Source: Prorocentrum cordatum
Lineage: Eukaryota; Sar; Dinophyceae; Prorocentrales; Prorocentraceae
Direction: 5' to 3'
Assembly: GCA_963575745.1 (NCBI GenBank)
Contig: CAUYUJ010012836.1
Span: 315,906-379,905, forward strand
Length of the DNA stretch: 64,000 nucleotides
The notes beneath the pieces were generated by a model. The model was given only the letters and a program-made list of their open reading frames with translations. It made no database searches and was not told the DNA's origin. Made by a program: the position numbers and the translations under genes. Positions 52,188-61,769 of this stretch are shown here, one piece after another. Each line of letters opens with the position of its first letter. Position 1 is the stretch's first letter.

Positions 52188-55100
52188 ATGAGACCGCCGG
52201 GTTTTCAGCCAGCGGCAGCTGCCGCGGCCGACGTTTTGCCAGCTGCTCCTGATGGACAGCAGGCCGACGAGGGCGAGGAGGAGGCTCGCCCGAGGGTGCT
52301 GAAGGCACCTCACGAGCCCTCTCAGAGGGAGATCGTCGAGCACGAGGCGATGGGACACGCGACCTACCGCAGCTGGTGTCGCGTGTGTATTGCGGCAAAG
52401 GGCCAAGGCCAGCCGCATCTCCGCGCACCGGAGGACGACGAGACGGCGGTGCCGGTGGTCTCGTCCGACTACGCCTTCATGGGCCAGGACGACGCGGACA
52501 CCATGCCGATGCTGGTCCTTAGGGATCGACGCTCGAAGATGATGGCAGCGACATTCGTGGAGAAGAAGGGCGACGACGCCTACGCCATCAAGTTCTTCGC
52601 ACGCTTCTTACGGATCCTGGGCTACAGGAAGATCGTCAACAAGTCCGACGGCGAGCCAGCGATCCTGCTGGTCAAGAGGCGTGCGGTGGAGGAGGTTCCT
52701 GGCCTCGAGGCCATTCCCCAGGAGTCGGCACCGGCCGATCATCAGGCCAATGGGGAGATCGAGGTCACGGTGCGCGAGATCAAGAAGCAGGTGCGAGCGC
52801 TCAAGATGGACCTGGAGTCCAAGCTGGGCGTCAAGGTGGAGGACAAGCACCCAGTGCTAGCGCACCTGCCGGAGCACGCCGCATCGGTGATCAACCGATA
52901 CAGGCGCGGCCAGGACGGCAAGACCGCTCTTCAGCGGCTCACGGGACGGCAGTGGAGGAAGCCGGTCCCGCTCTTCGGTGAGCGCCTGATGGTGCGGTTC
53001 GCCGGGGAGCGCGCGAGGAAGAACGCGCTGGAGGAGCAGATGGTGGAGGCTCGCTACATCGGCCACCACCCGCGCGACGGCTCGATGATGGTCATCACGA
53101 GCGACGGTGTGAAGAAGGCGGTCGGCTTTCGCAGCCTGCCGCAGAGCGAGAAGTGGATCACGGCGGGCTGGGACAGCCTGAAGGGCCTGCCGTGGGACGT
53201 GGCTCCGCGTGCGGCCAGTGCGCCGCGAGCCATCGTCGGACCGGGAGAGGCCGGTCCGCCACCGATTGTGGTGGTGCCGCCGCAGCCGCAGGCGCCGAGG
53301 AGGATGTACGTTCTCAAGGCGGACGTCGAGCGGCTGGGCGCAACGCCGGGATGCCCAGGGTGCGTCTCGATCGCCAAGCACGGCAAGGTGCTGGCTGGCC
53401 ATGCGCACAACGCGGTGTGCAGCAAGAGAATCTTCGAAGCGCTGGACGCTGAGGAGGCAGGCCGGGAGAGGACCGGCCAGTATCGAGAGCGGAGGCAGGG
53501 CCAAGAGGCCAGAGTCCGCCCGGCGGCAGCGGCCGCGGCAGGGACCCCTCCGCCGAAGACGGCTCGGAGGATCACCGAGCCGGTGGCAGCGGCGGCGTCG
53601 GCGCCGGCCGCGAGCCGATCGGCAGCAGCGCCAGCCGCAGCGGCGCGCATGCGAGAGAGCCAGCCGGGAGCATCAGGCTCCGGCGTGGCGGCTCCTTCAG
53701 GAGGAGCGAGCTCCAGTTCGGGAGCAGTGAGAGCGGCAGAGGCCGCCGAGGATGTCGACATGACCGCGACCAGGTCGCGGCTGAAGCGCTTGGCGGAGGT
53801 GGCCCCGGATGACGTGCCGGAGGCCCTCGAGCGCGGTGATCCACAGCCGGCAGACGTGCCGGTACCGGTGGACATGGAGGATCTCGCGGCGCAGCCGGCG
53901 CCAGCGGAAGGACCTCAGCTGCCAGCTGGAGTGGCAGTCGTGTGGAACGCCAGTGAGGGGAGACACATGCGGGTGCTCGCTCTCGACGTGGCGTCGATCG
54001 AGCTGGTCGAGCTCGGAGTGCTGACGAGAGCGAAGGCGGAGTTGCTTCCGCTCGTTCGCGAGCAGGTCAGCGGCCATTGGGCCAGCGTCGGCGTGGACAT
54101 CGCCGACGAAGAGGTGGACAGCATCGCCTTATCGGCGTTGCAGCTGGGCGCCGTGGACGTGGCAGAGGTGTACTCGCCACATCGGTTCTCGGCTCGGGCG
54201 GCGGAGTTTCAGCTGCGCCCGGGCTTCGCGGCGGACCTGGAGGAACTCAAGGAGGACGGGACGCCGTGGGACTTGCGGCGACCCGAGGATGTCAAGGAGC
54301 TCGAGGAGCAGCAGGAGCGGATGGATCCCATCCTGCTCACGGGGTCCCCTCCATGCGAGAAGTTCAGCTTGCTGAGGGGCCTGAGCGCCAAGTTCAGGAC
54401 CGATGAGCAGGAGGCGGCTGAGATGGAGGAGGCCAGACACCACCTGAAGGTGGCAGTCGACGCCTACTGGCGTCAGCTCAGGAAGCCAGGCAGGTACTTC
54501 CTGCATGAGCATCCCTGGAGCGCGCGATCGTGGAATGAGGACATCGTCAAGGAGCTGGTCGCGCATCCAGGAGTCTTCACGGTCAAAGGCCCCATGTGTC
54601 GGTGGGGCATGAAGCTCACGAACCCACGCAGTGGCCAGGAGGAGTTCGTGCGCAAGGAGACCGGGTGGGTCACCAACCACCCAGGCTTAGCCCGGAGACT
54701 GCAGGGCACTTGCAGCAATGTGGACGGACGCGCGGAGTGGCATCGCCACATCACGCTCGTGGGCGGCATCGCGCGGTTTGCGAAGGTCTATCCACCGAAG
54801 TTGGTGGAGGCGGTGCTGGAGGAGCTCAAGGACACGCTGAATGACGTGGGGGAGCTCAGCACCGCCCAGGTGCAGCAGTCGGGCCCAGTCCCTGTGGACG
54901 CGGCGGTGCCGCCCGGGGACTGGACGAGCTACTGGGACGACGTCAATGGCGGCTACCTGGAGGCGGGCCTTGTGGCCCAGGCTCGCGCGGTCGAGCGCGA
55001 GTGGGTCAAGAAGCAGGAGCTGATCGAGATCGTCCCGAGGTCTCAGGCTTTCGCTGAGACTGGGCGTCCGCCCATCCCACTCAAGTGGGTCGACACGAAC

Positions 55101-56630
55101 AAGGGTGACGCGGAGAGGCCCAACTACAGGAGCAGGCTCGTCGTGAAGGAGATCAAGGCGAAGAAGCGTCCTGACGAGCAGCTGGAGGCGTCCGAGGTTT
55201 TCTCGGCAATGCCTCCGCTGGAGGCCATGCGGTCGCTGGTCTCGCTGATGGTCACGTGGACGCGGGAAGCACCGCTCCACATTCAGGAGTCGCTTCGCAG
55301 GAAGGGCAGGAAGCCGGGCAACTTCAAGATCGGCTTCTTCGACATCAGCAGGGCGCACTTCTACGGGAAGGCGCAGCGGAGGATCTTCGTGGAGCTGGAG
55401 GAGGAGAGTCGCAAGGAGTACGGTGAGGACAAGTGTGGCTTACTCCTCAAGTCCTGGTACGGCACGCAGGACGCCAGCAAGATCTGGCAGGGCGACTACA
55501 CGGAGCTGTTGGAGGAACACGGCTACAAGGCGGGCGTGTCATGCCCAGCGGTCTTCTACAAGGAGGTGGACGAGACGAGGCTGCTGGGGCACGGCGACGA
55601 TTTCGCGGTGCTGGCTCAGCAGCAGGACATCGACAGCTTCGAAGCCACGTTAGGCAAGAAGTACGAGTTCAAGAAGACTGCGAACCTCGGCTTCGACGAG
55701 GGCGACGACAAGCAGGCGGTCTTCCTGAATCGGGTCATCGAGGTCAGTGCGGGAGTTCCGCCTGGCGGTGGCCGACCCTGCCGGCATGCGATGATCGAGC
55801 CGGACAAGCGGCACGCAGAGATCGTGATCGACGAGCTGGGTCTCAGCAAGGCCAACGGCGTGGACACGCCGATGGAGAAGCGCAGCGCCGACAAGCAGAT
55901 GATGGACGCGAAGTCGGCGGCGCTGGGAACGGCGGAAGCTTCGCGCTTCCGATCCCTCACCATGAGGGTAGCCTACCTGTCTCAGGACAGGCTGGACTTG
56001 GCAGAGGCATCGAAGACGCTCGCCAGGTCCATGCAGACGCCGACGGAGGCGAGTTGGCTCATGCTCAAGAGGGTTGGCCGCTACCTTAAGCGGCATCCCA
56101 GTACGGTGACGGTCTTCACGGAGCAGAAGATGTTCGACAAGATCCGAGTGTACGTGGACTCCGATCATGCGGGCTGCGCAGTCACTCGGAAAAGTACCGG
56201 AGGCTTCGTGGCGATGCTGGGGCATCACGTCATCAAGCACGGCAGTAATCTTCAGTCGACGGTCTCTCTGAGCAGTGGGGAGAGCGAGTACTACGCCCTG
56301 GTGAAGGGCGGGAGCGTGGGCCTGGGTCTACACAGCCTCTTCGCAGATTGGGGGCTGGACCTGAAGGTGGAGCTCGCCTCAGACTCATCGGCGGCCCGGG
56401 GCCACGTCCAACGGCGAGGTCTCGGGAAGATGCGACATGTTCAATCCCGATACCTGTGGATCCAGGAGCGCGTGGGCAAGGGCGACCTCTCGATCGCCGC
56501 GGTTCCTGGTAAGAACAATGTCGCGGACGTGCTGACCAAGAGCGTGGGTGGATCTCTCTTGAGGAGACACATGGCGACGCTCAACATCTGGGATCGGGCA
56601 CCGAGTTCGACCCAGAAGGATATCAAGTGA
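52188..56630 (+). CDS. pol: Pol polyprotein: integrase, methyltransferase-like domain, RT, RNase H
   Basis: 1480 codons from the first ATG (52188); the frame is already open from 51930, so synthesis by -1 frameshift from gag is possible. Numbering is from that ATG. Integrase: zinc-binding H52, H57, C64, C67, then D94 (SSDYAF), D154 (NKSDGE) and E190 (ANGEIE), a D-D-35-E spacing. An Ala/Pro-rich linker covers about 390-560. Extra domain at about 655-860: EVYSPHRFSARAAEF (662), TGSPPCEKFS (PPC at 721-723), YFLHEHPWSARSW (773-776), GWVTNHPGLARRL. RT: KWVDTNKGDAERPNYRSRLV (about 967), FDISRAHFYGK (D1052), GHGDDF (D1137, D1138; HGDD replaces YVDD). RNase H: YVDSDHAG (D1324), LSSGESEYYAL (E1365/E1367), ASDSSAARG, and VLTKSV near the end. 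All catalytic residues are present. Confidence 0.93.
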   Translation: MRPPGFQPAAAAAADVLPAAPDGQQADEGEEEARPRVLKAPHEPSQREIVEHEAMGHATYRSWCRVCIAAKGQGQPHLRAPEDDETAVPVVSSDYAFMGQDDADTMPMLVLRDRRSKMMAATFVEKKGDDAYAIKFFARFLRILGYRKIVNKSDGEPAILLVKRRAVEEVPGLEAIPQESAPADHQANGEIEVTVREIKKQVRALKMDLESKLGVKVEDKHPVLAHLPEHAASVINRYRRGQDGKTALQRLTGRQWRKPVPLFGERLMVRFAGERARKNALEEQMVEARYIGHHPRDGSMMVITSDGVKKAVGFRSLPQSEKWITAGWDSLKGLPWDVAPRAASAPRAIVGPGEAGPPPIVVVPPQPQAPRRMYVLKADVERLGATPGCPGCVSIAKHGKVLAGHAHNAVCSKRIFEALDAEEAGRERTGQYRERRQGQEARVRPAAAAAAGTPPPKTARRITEPVAAAASAPAASRSAAAPAAAARMRESQPGASGSGVAAPSGGASSSSGAVRAAEAAEDVDMTATRSRLKRLAEVAPDDVPEALERGDPQPADVPVPVDMEDLAAQPAPAEGPQLPAGVAVVWNASEGRHMRVLALDVASIELVELGVLTRAKAELLPLVREQVSGHWASVGVDIADEEVDSIALSALQLGAVDVAEVYSPHRFSARAAEFQLRPGFAADLEELKEDGTPWDLRRPEDVKELEEQQERMDPILLTGSPPCEKFSLLRGLSAKFRTDEQEAAEMEEARHHLKVAVDAYWRQLRKPGRYFLHEHPWSARSWNEDIVKELVAHPGVFTVKGPMCRWGMKLTNPRSGQEEFVRKETGWVTNHPGLARRLQGTCSNVDGRAEWHRHITLVGGIARFAKVYPPKLVEAVLEELKDTLNDVGELSTAQVQQSGPVPVDAAVPPGDWTSYWDDVNGGYLEAGLVAQARAVEREWVKKQELIEIVPRSQAFAETGRPPIPLKWVDTNKGDAERPNYRSRLVVKEIKAKKRPDEQLEASEVFSAMPPLEAMRSLVSLMVTWTREAPLHIQESLRRKGRKPGNFKIGFFDISRAHFYGKAQRRIFVELEEESRKEYGEDKCGLLLKSWYGTQDASKIWQGDYTELLEEHGYKAGVSCPAVFYKEVDETRLLGHGDDFAVLAQQQDIDSFEATLGKKYEFKKTANLGFDEGDDKQAVFLNRVIEVSAGVPPGGGRPCRHAMIEPDKRHAEIVIDELGLSKANGVDTPMEKRSADKQMMDAKSAALGTAEASRFRSLTMRVAYLSQDRLDLAEASKTLARSMQTPTEASWLMLKRVGRYLKRHPSTVTVFTEQKMFDKIRVYVDSDHAGCAVTRKSTGGFVAMLGHHVIKHGSNLQSTVSLSSGESEYYALVKGGSVGLGLHSLFADWGLDLKVELASDSSAARGHVQRRGLGKMRHVQSRYLWIQERVGKGDLSIAAVPGKNNVADVLTKSVGGSLLRRHMATLNIWDRAPSSTQKDIK

Positions 56631-56751
56631 AGGAGTGGATCGAATCCATGCTCCGCTACCTGTGGGGCTGGATGAGTTTCCGCCGGTGGCGGTATGATCG
56701 CACCGGACGGGTGAAGTGAGGGGCTCGCGGCATGGCCGCAGCCTGGCTGAC

Positions 56752-56825
56752 GAGATGGGCGCGTCGGCTTGGACGCGCCCGCGTGTGACGTGGAGATGGG
56801 CGTGTCGGCTTGGACGCGCCCGCGT
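56752..56825 (+). repeat. Two-copy 41-bp tandem repeat in the element's 3' UTR
   Basis: GAGATGGGCGCGTCGGCTTG and following (33 bp) recur after 41 bp with G-for-C changes. GGCTTGGACGCGCCCGCGT is shared. Function unknown. Confidence 0.85.
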
Positions 56826-56865
56826 ACGACGCATGTCGTGCCTGGCCGGGTTGGCGGCCAGGCCC

Positions 56866-56874
56866 GAGGAGGAG
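56866..56874 (+). promoter_or_regulatory. Polypurine tract
   Basis: GAGGAGGAG directly precedes the 3' LTR, the position and composition expected for the primer of plus-strand DNA synthesis. Nine bases is short but usable in copia elements. Confidence 0.75.
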
Positions 56875-56957
56875 TGATTCTGACACCCTCCTCCGTGTAC
56901 CCATTTTGGCTCAAGATGAAAAGAGATCTTGTTGCTAATCAACACATTATCTCATCA
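56875..56957 (+). repeat. 3' LTR (83 bp)
   Basis: Identical to the 5' LTR at all 83 positions, including CCATTTTGGCTCAAG (56901-56915). Followed by the GGCAG duplication at 56958-56962. Confidence 0.95.
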
Positions 56958-56962
56958 GGCAG
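56958..56962. repeat. Target-site duplication GGCAG (right)
   Basis: Perfect match to 49598-49602. Confidence 0.9.
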
Positions 56963-58087
56963 AGGGTCCCATGTTCTTGCGCGATGCTCTTCTGACCTAG
57001 GTCCGACTCGGCCTGACTTGTCCACATGCCGCAGACGCTGTGTCTTACAGACGATTCGATGGCATAAGCTCGTCTTAAAGGGCTGGACTGGCCTGGTGGA
57101 CAAAGACCTGAACGTGCGGCCCAAGAGCCTCGCCAGGGCCACCTACGACAACGAACTATAAGAATAGCAGAAGCCGCCTCCTCGCCAGCGGCAGGCAGTA
57201 CACACAGGACGGCCCAAGCGTCTAGGGAGAGACGCAGGAGGAGGATGAGGACGAGGTGGAGGATCAGGACGAGGAGGAGGAGGAGGGGGAAGACAGGTGC
57301 ATGTTGGAAAGGATCCAAATGTGCCTAGCACAGGCAGTATACTCCCACGCCGATGATGCACCAGCCTCCAAGCTGAAGTACTCGCGAGACAGGCGTCAGC
57401 ACAAACAACCTTCACACAGTTGCTCATGTCCACATTCCCCCAACTTCTGCCCGTAGTATCCGTTACCCCTGGACTTAGTGTTTCGTGTTCGTCTGCTTGT
57501 GCGCTCCTCTTCCCCCTCCTTGCACACCTCGCCACCTTTCTTGCTGCATTATCCTGCCTGCGTCCTCCTCCCCCCTCGTTTTTCCCCCCTCCCCCCCCTC
57601 CCTGCTCCTTCCTCCCCGTCCTCACCCCCTTCTCTTCGGCATGCTCTGGAGATGGTTCACCTGAGGCGACCTCCCCTCCGCCCTCCCTCCCTTCTCCTCC
57701 CTGTCCTCGTGTCCTTCGTGCCCGTGCCGAATTTTGTAGTCTGACTGATATTCTGCTAGCTGCAGCGCCGCTCAGTCTTGACGAGCCGCATCTGGCCACG
57801 CGCAGAAGGGTGTAGGGGGAGGGGGGAAGGCTTCTTAGAAGCAGCCTCCTAAGAAGCCTACCCCCCTCCCCCTACCCCCCTTGTGCGCGCCGCCAACGCA
57901 TGCTTCAGCGAGGAGCCAGTCCAAAAGAACACCTCCCCCCCGTCGCTCGCCCGCGCCCCAGCGCCCGCAGGCTTCCCGCCGCCCCCCGGCTACGGCGCTC
58001 CACCGCCGGGCTACGGCGCCCCGCCGCCAGGCGATCGCCGGCTTCCCCGCCCCGCCGGCCGGCGCCTCGCGCCGCAGGGGAAGAGTC
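56963..58087. other. Intergenic stretch right of the retrotransposon
   Basis: 57500-57720 is CT-rich. At 57820-57860 the words CTTCTTAGAAG and CTCCTAAGAAG form inverted pairs. From 57951, after GCCCGCAG, a frame reads AGFPPPPGYGAPPPGYGAPP; this Pro/Gly/Tyr repeat could be a piece of exon or chance. No full gene. Confidence 0.4.
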
Positions 58088-58250
58088 AGGAGGGGAAAAA
58101 CACAAAAAAACAATGAATCGTCGACTCCCAGGAGAATATGATATGGGAAAGCATGGGAAGTGGGGGGGAAGACAAAAACCCTGGAAATATGTGAAAATAT
58201 GGGGGATCCTGTTATTTGTATATTTACGTTGTGTGTCCCAGGGCCCCGTC
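58088..58250 (+). repeat. Dispersed repeat with GGGGGGAAGACGAA core (copy 3)
   Basis: GAATCGTCGACTCCCAGGA, GCATGGGAAGTGGGGGGGAA, ATGTGAAAATATGGGGGATC and GTGTGTCCCAGGGCCCC align in order with 12381-12550 and 33118-33242. Confidence 0.7.
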
Positions 58251-58562
58251 AGGAGAGGAAGAGGGGGGGAGGAGAGGGGGGGACGGAGAAAGGAGGGGTG
58301 GGAGGTGAGGGCGGGCGGGGCAGGAGGTATAGGGGCAAGAAAGGGGGGGGTGAGCGGTGAGCGAGGGGCGCAAAAAAGGTGAAGGCGCTCAGGGAAAGCA
58401 GGTCCGCAGCAGCGGCGCCAGCGGCTTGCACTGCAAACCGTGTCCTTGCGAGGGCATGTGCAGGGCCGTGGTGGGTCTCTACGCCCTCGGCCTGCCCGAG
58501 TGCGGGAGGTGAGGCCCGCGCAGGAGGGGGTGGTCTTCACTGAGCCAGTTCGGGTGCGCGGG

Positions 58563-58695
58563 TAGGGGAACGAACAATGACATAAGCATAAAAACTCGGA
58601 GGTCCGCCTGGGTTTCTCGGATCGGCGCTGGGGTCCCCTGGCGGCGCCTCCGGGACCACCGAGTTGTTATGTTTATGTCATTGTTCGTTCCCCTA
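58563..58695. mobile_element. 133-bp hairpin element with 43-bp inverted arms
   Basis: TAGGGGAACGAACAATGACA begins the left arm, and its reverse complement ends the right arm. The arms match over about 43 bp with three mismatches. The loop holds CTCGGATCGGCGCTGGGG, as in 12571-12766 and 27884-28065. The arms are the best preserved of this family, so this is likely its youngest copy here. Confidence 0.85.
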
Positions 58696-60064
58696 GTGGG
58701 GGCCTGGGGCAGTGGCTAAGTCAGGCGTGCGGGCCTGTGGGGACAGGCGCTTGGGCGTGCAGGTGGCGGTCCCCGTCTTGTTGCTGATTGTGCCGCCAGT
58801 CGGCGGGCCGATCCTCGATCCTCACTCCGTCCTGCCCTGCCCCCCCCCACAACCAACACACTCCACTTCGCAGAACCTTGGACCTACGACCTAAGGCCAA
58901 GGGCAGTGGAGCGATGAAGATGAGGGTGGAGGAGGGGCTCACAAGGTCGCACAGGAGAGATGGAGGAATAAAGGAGACAGGGACATACATCAGACAGGAA
59001 GACATGACGATAATCGGAAGCACGACTCAAAGGGACATGGCAAGGATGCGAAGCGAGTTGCCTTTTGATGTGCTGGTGTTTTTTTCAAATGTGTGCGCCT
59101 CCACCGAATCAGTATAAGCCTTTAGCTTCAGAGCTGGTGTCCTGCAGTGGTGCTGTCGGTCGTTGGGGTCGGTTGGTTGTTGTTGGAGGCGCAAACCACC
59201 TCTGGCTTCCACTGGCTCTGGTCCTGTCCATACAGCCGGGGCGCAGAAGAAGGAACCCTTTTCGTTGAGGAGGGGCTCGGTGTCCCTTGATTGTTTAGCA
59301 GTTTGCTTCAGGTTTTCCTTCGGTTATCCATGGGAGGTCGAAGTTTAACTTTTGGGATAATCTAGGGTTTACTGGGTCAACGCCCCGACTGCATTGCTAT
59401 GCGAATGATGTGTGATCAGAGTTGCCCTCGCCTCGACGTCCCTCGGGGCGCGAGGCCGAGGCCCAGAGCTGCAGATATGTCCACTTCCGCGAGGGCGACG
59501 GCAGCTGTGTGCTTCGCTGCGGGCCGAGAGAGGGCCGAGCAGGCCGAGGGCGCGTCTCGAAACTCGCGCGTTGCCGCAACCTGAGACTCCAGTGCATGGA
59601 CTGCGCGTCGGGCTGAGCAGCACTAAATCGCACTAGACCGCACTAATTAGCACAACACGAAAACCACAAGTGCCAACATGGGTTCCCATGATTTGCTACC
59701 AAGGTACGTAAGGTGGATAGGAATGGCATGGCAGGTTCCTGCTTCGGCTTGTCGCTTGGGCCTTCTGCTCGTGTGCCCCCCATTCACGCACATGCTTGAA
59801 CAGGATATCGAAGACTGGGGCCAGCTCGGGCACTCAGGCAGCTGGGTCTCCGCTGGGTGCTGCACTCGAGCCCCGCGGCATGAGTGGGCAGGGATTCCCA
59901 GTGCGATCCGAACGGGGGCAAGCCTGGGGTTGGCTGACGTCTCCCTGCTTCTGGCGGAGGTGCGGCACCCAGCCGCAGGTCCAGGTTTTTTGGGCGTCAG
60001 TTTTCCACCGTGGCTTTTTCGAGATCTACCCGTAGGCCTTCCACGTCTGTGGATCTTTCGGGTC
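58696..60064. other. Intergenic stretch, no gene recognised
   Basis: 58723-58760 (CTAAGTCAGGCGTGCGGGCC, then TGTGGGGACAGG) faintly resembles the left end of the GTCGGGC family. 59400-59620 is GC-rich with frames on both strands. Nothing firm. Confidence 0.4.
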
Positions 60065-60490
60065 TCATGGTGGCATCTTCTCGTGTTCGTCCTTGATGTC
60101 GGGAGGAAGCCTCTTTGGTAAGATTTTGTGGTCATCGAATTCTGGTTGATCTACTTTGCTCTTCTCGTAGTCGCGGTCGTAGGAGAGTGGCCATTGCTTC
60201 GGGCGGTGTGAGAGCATCCCCTTTGTCATGATGAGTGTTTGGGTGGCCTCGTTGATGGTTTCCATACGTTGCTTCATGATCTCGGTGTCATCGAGTCTCT
60301 TAATTTCTTCTTGTGGTGGTCGCAGGTCGTCGCCTTGTTGCGGACGCTGTTCGTTGTGAGGTGTTTCTTCTGGTCTTGGAGGCCGCGGATGTTGGACCCG
60401 AGGGCCACTACTTGTTGTTTAGCTCCGCGTTGTAGCTCTCGATCGTATCGGTGGCCCTGCGCAGCACGTACTTCTTGTCACCGGTCGCCT
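60065..60490 (-). pseudogene. Coiled-coil protein remnant with frameshifts
   Basis: On the minus strand the thread runs KKYVLRRATDTIESYNAELN (about 60480-60420), shifts frame to VVALGSNIRGLQDQKKHLTT, then shifts again to EEIKRLDDTEIMKQRMETIN and LSYDRDYEKSKVDQPEFDDH, ending at TGA about 60065 after KDEHEKMPP. The heptad-like, charged sequence is clearly protein-like. The two shifts lack GT-AG borders, so a pseudogene is likelier than exons. The family is not recognised; it looks like a cytoskeletal or flagellar coiled-coil protein. Confidence 0.5.
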
Positions 60491-61242
60491 GCCTCTGGTC
60501 CGTCTTGCCCCTCTCCATGCCAGGTCGTGGCTCTGTCTCCGTGCGGCGCCTGCATGGACGGACCCCCGAGGCTCGAACCTGCTCGCGCCAGAAAGCATAA
60601 GCATTGCTGCAACAGCCGGTGGCCACGGCGAGGCCTGGCTGCAGAGGCCACGACCCCCAGTCGGTGCCCCGCCCGCCTGGCCCGACCCGCGCGTGACGGC
60701 CCGCCCGCCCGACACGGCCCACCCCCCCCACCGGAGCCGCGGCCCCGCGCGGCGGGCAGGTCCGCCCGCTCGACACGACCAGGCCGCGCGCGGCATGGTC
60801 CCGCTCGGTGGTGCCTCGCGCTTTCGAGGTGCCCCGCCCGCCCGGGCCAGCCCACCCCGTTCAAGGCTCGTTGCGATTCCTCTGTGTTCGATGCGGTTCG
60901 ACTTCGACGGCCTCCGATTCGAGTCGATTCGGTGTGGGACTCCGATCTGGGCTCCGAATCTTTGTTGGACGCATAATAGCTGGCCGATTTCTGCCGATTC
61001 GACTTTTCCCGATTCGGCAGCCGATTTCCGCCGATCCGATTCATGTCGATCCCCGATCCGACTCGTCGATTCGATTCTGGGTTCCCCTGCCCGTGCAGGC
61101 CCGCCCGCTCGACCCGATCCCCCTGCGCGAGTCATGGCCCCTCTCGGTCTTTTGTTTCGCCCGCCCGACCCGACCCGCCCGCGCGAGTTATGGCCGCACT
61201 CGGGGACGCAGTGCACTTCAGGGTCCCGCCCGCCCATCCCTT
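60491..61242. other. GC-rich stretch, no gene recognised
   Basis: Has repeated CCCGCCCGCCCGACCCG-type words and GATTCGA/TCGATTCG words (60890-61080). Long frames on both strands are compositional. Confidence 0.4.
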
Positions 61243-61433
61243 GGCTTCCCAGATGGGGTCGGAGTAGATGGGGTCGGAGGAGTGTGCCGCATCGCCGATA
61301 TGCAGCAGCGATGCGGCTCGCTGTGGAGCGCGACCTTCCTCCACGCCGACGCCGACGCCGCCGATGCGCCGCAGATGCATCGGCCGATGCATCGGCGATG
61401 CGGCGCGATCCTCCGACCCCAGTTGGGAGGCCT
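61243..61433. mobile_element. MITE-like element, CGATGCATCGGCGATG family (copy 2)
   Basis: The left arm GGGGTCGGAGTAGATGGGGT pairs with the shorter right arm CCTCCGACCCCAGTTGGGAG. The interior CCGATGCATCGGCGATGCGG matches 14661-14877. The right arm lacks the second ATGGGGTCGGA block. Confidence 0.75.
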
Positions 61434-61619
61434 CCACCAGCCGAGCCGAGCCCGAGCGAGGCGAGCGGATGCGCCGCTCTCCGCCGAGTCGGGCGAGGCG
61501 AGCGGATACGCGAGGGGGGGGGGGGCGGGCGGAGGCTCGCTTCTCTCTCTCGCCTCGCGTGGGCTTGCAAAGCCAGGCGATCGCAGACATGGATCAATCG
61601 GAGGTTGATAGACCTCGTG

Positions 61620-61765
61620 CCCTGACACGTCGATTAGGGAATTGGCCGTTTTCGGTTCGCGAGAGGGCGTCGCGGCCGTCATTTTTGCGGGTCCAGGTCC
61701 GTCGGTTTCGGTCTTAGGCCTTGTTCATTAAATGGAGGTTTACTAAAGGGAGATTTGTCCACCGC
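61620..61765 (+). mobile_element. MITE-like repeat, ACACGTCGATTAG family (copy 2)
   Basis: ACACGTCGATTAGGGAATTG, CGTCGCGGCCGTCATTTTTG and TTTACTAAAGGGAG correspond in order to 17707-17878. The inverted ends are weaker than in that copy. Confidence 0.65.
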
Positions 61766-61769
61766 CGAA

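Larger units (their letters stand above)
49603..56957 (+). mobile_element. Complete Ty1/copia-type LTR retrotransposon with intact ORFs
   Basis: 7355 bp bounded by identical 83 bp LTRs with TG...CA ends and a 5 bp target duplication. Internal order: primer site (49686), leader with a second open frame, gag-protease (50161-52107), pol with integrase - extra methyltransferase-like domain - RT - RNase H (to 56630), a 41 bp tandem repeat, purine tract (56866-56874) and 3' LTR. Integrase before RT defines the copia order. No stop or frameshift breaks gag or pol, and LTR identity implies recent insertion. The LTR is short for this class and carries a spliced-leader-like sequence. Base composition matches the GC-rich host. 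Confidence 0.95.
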
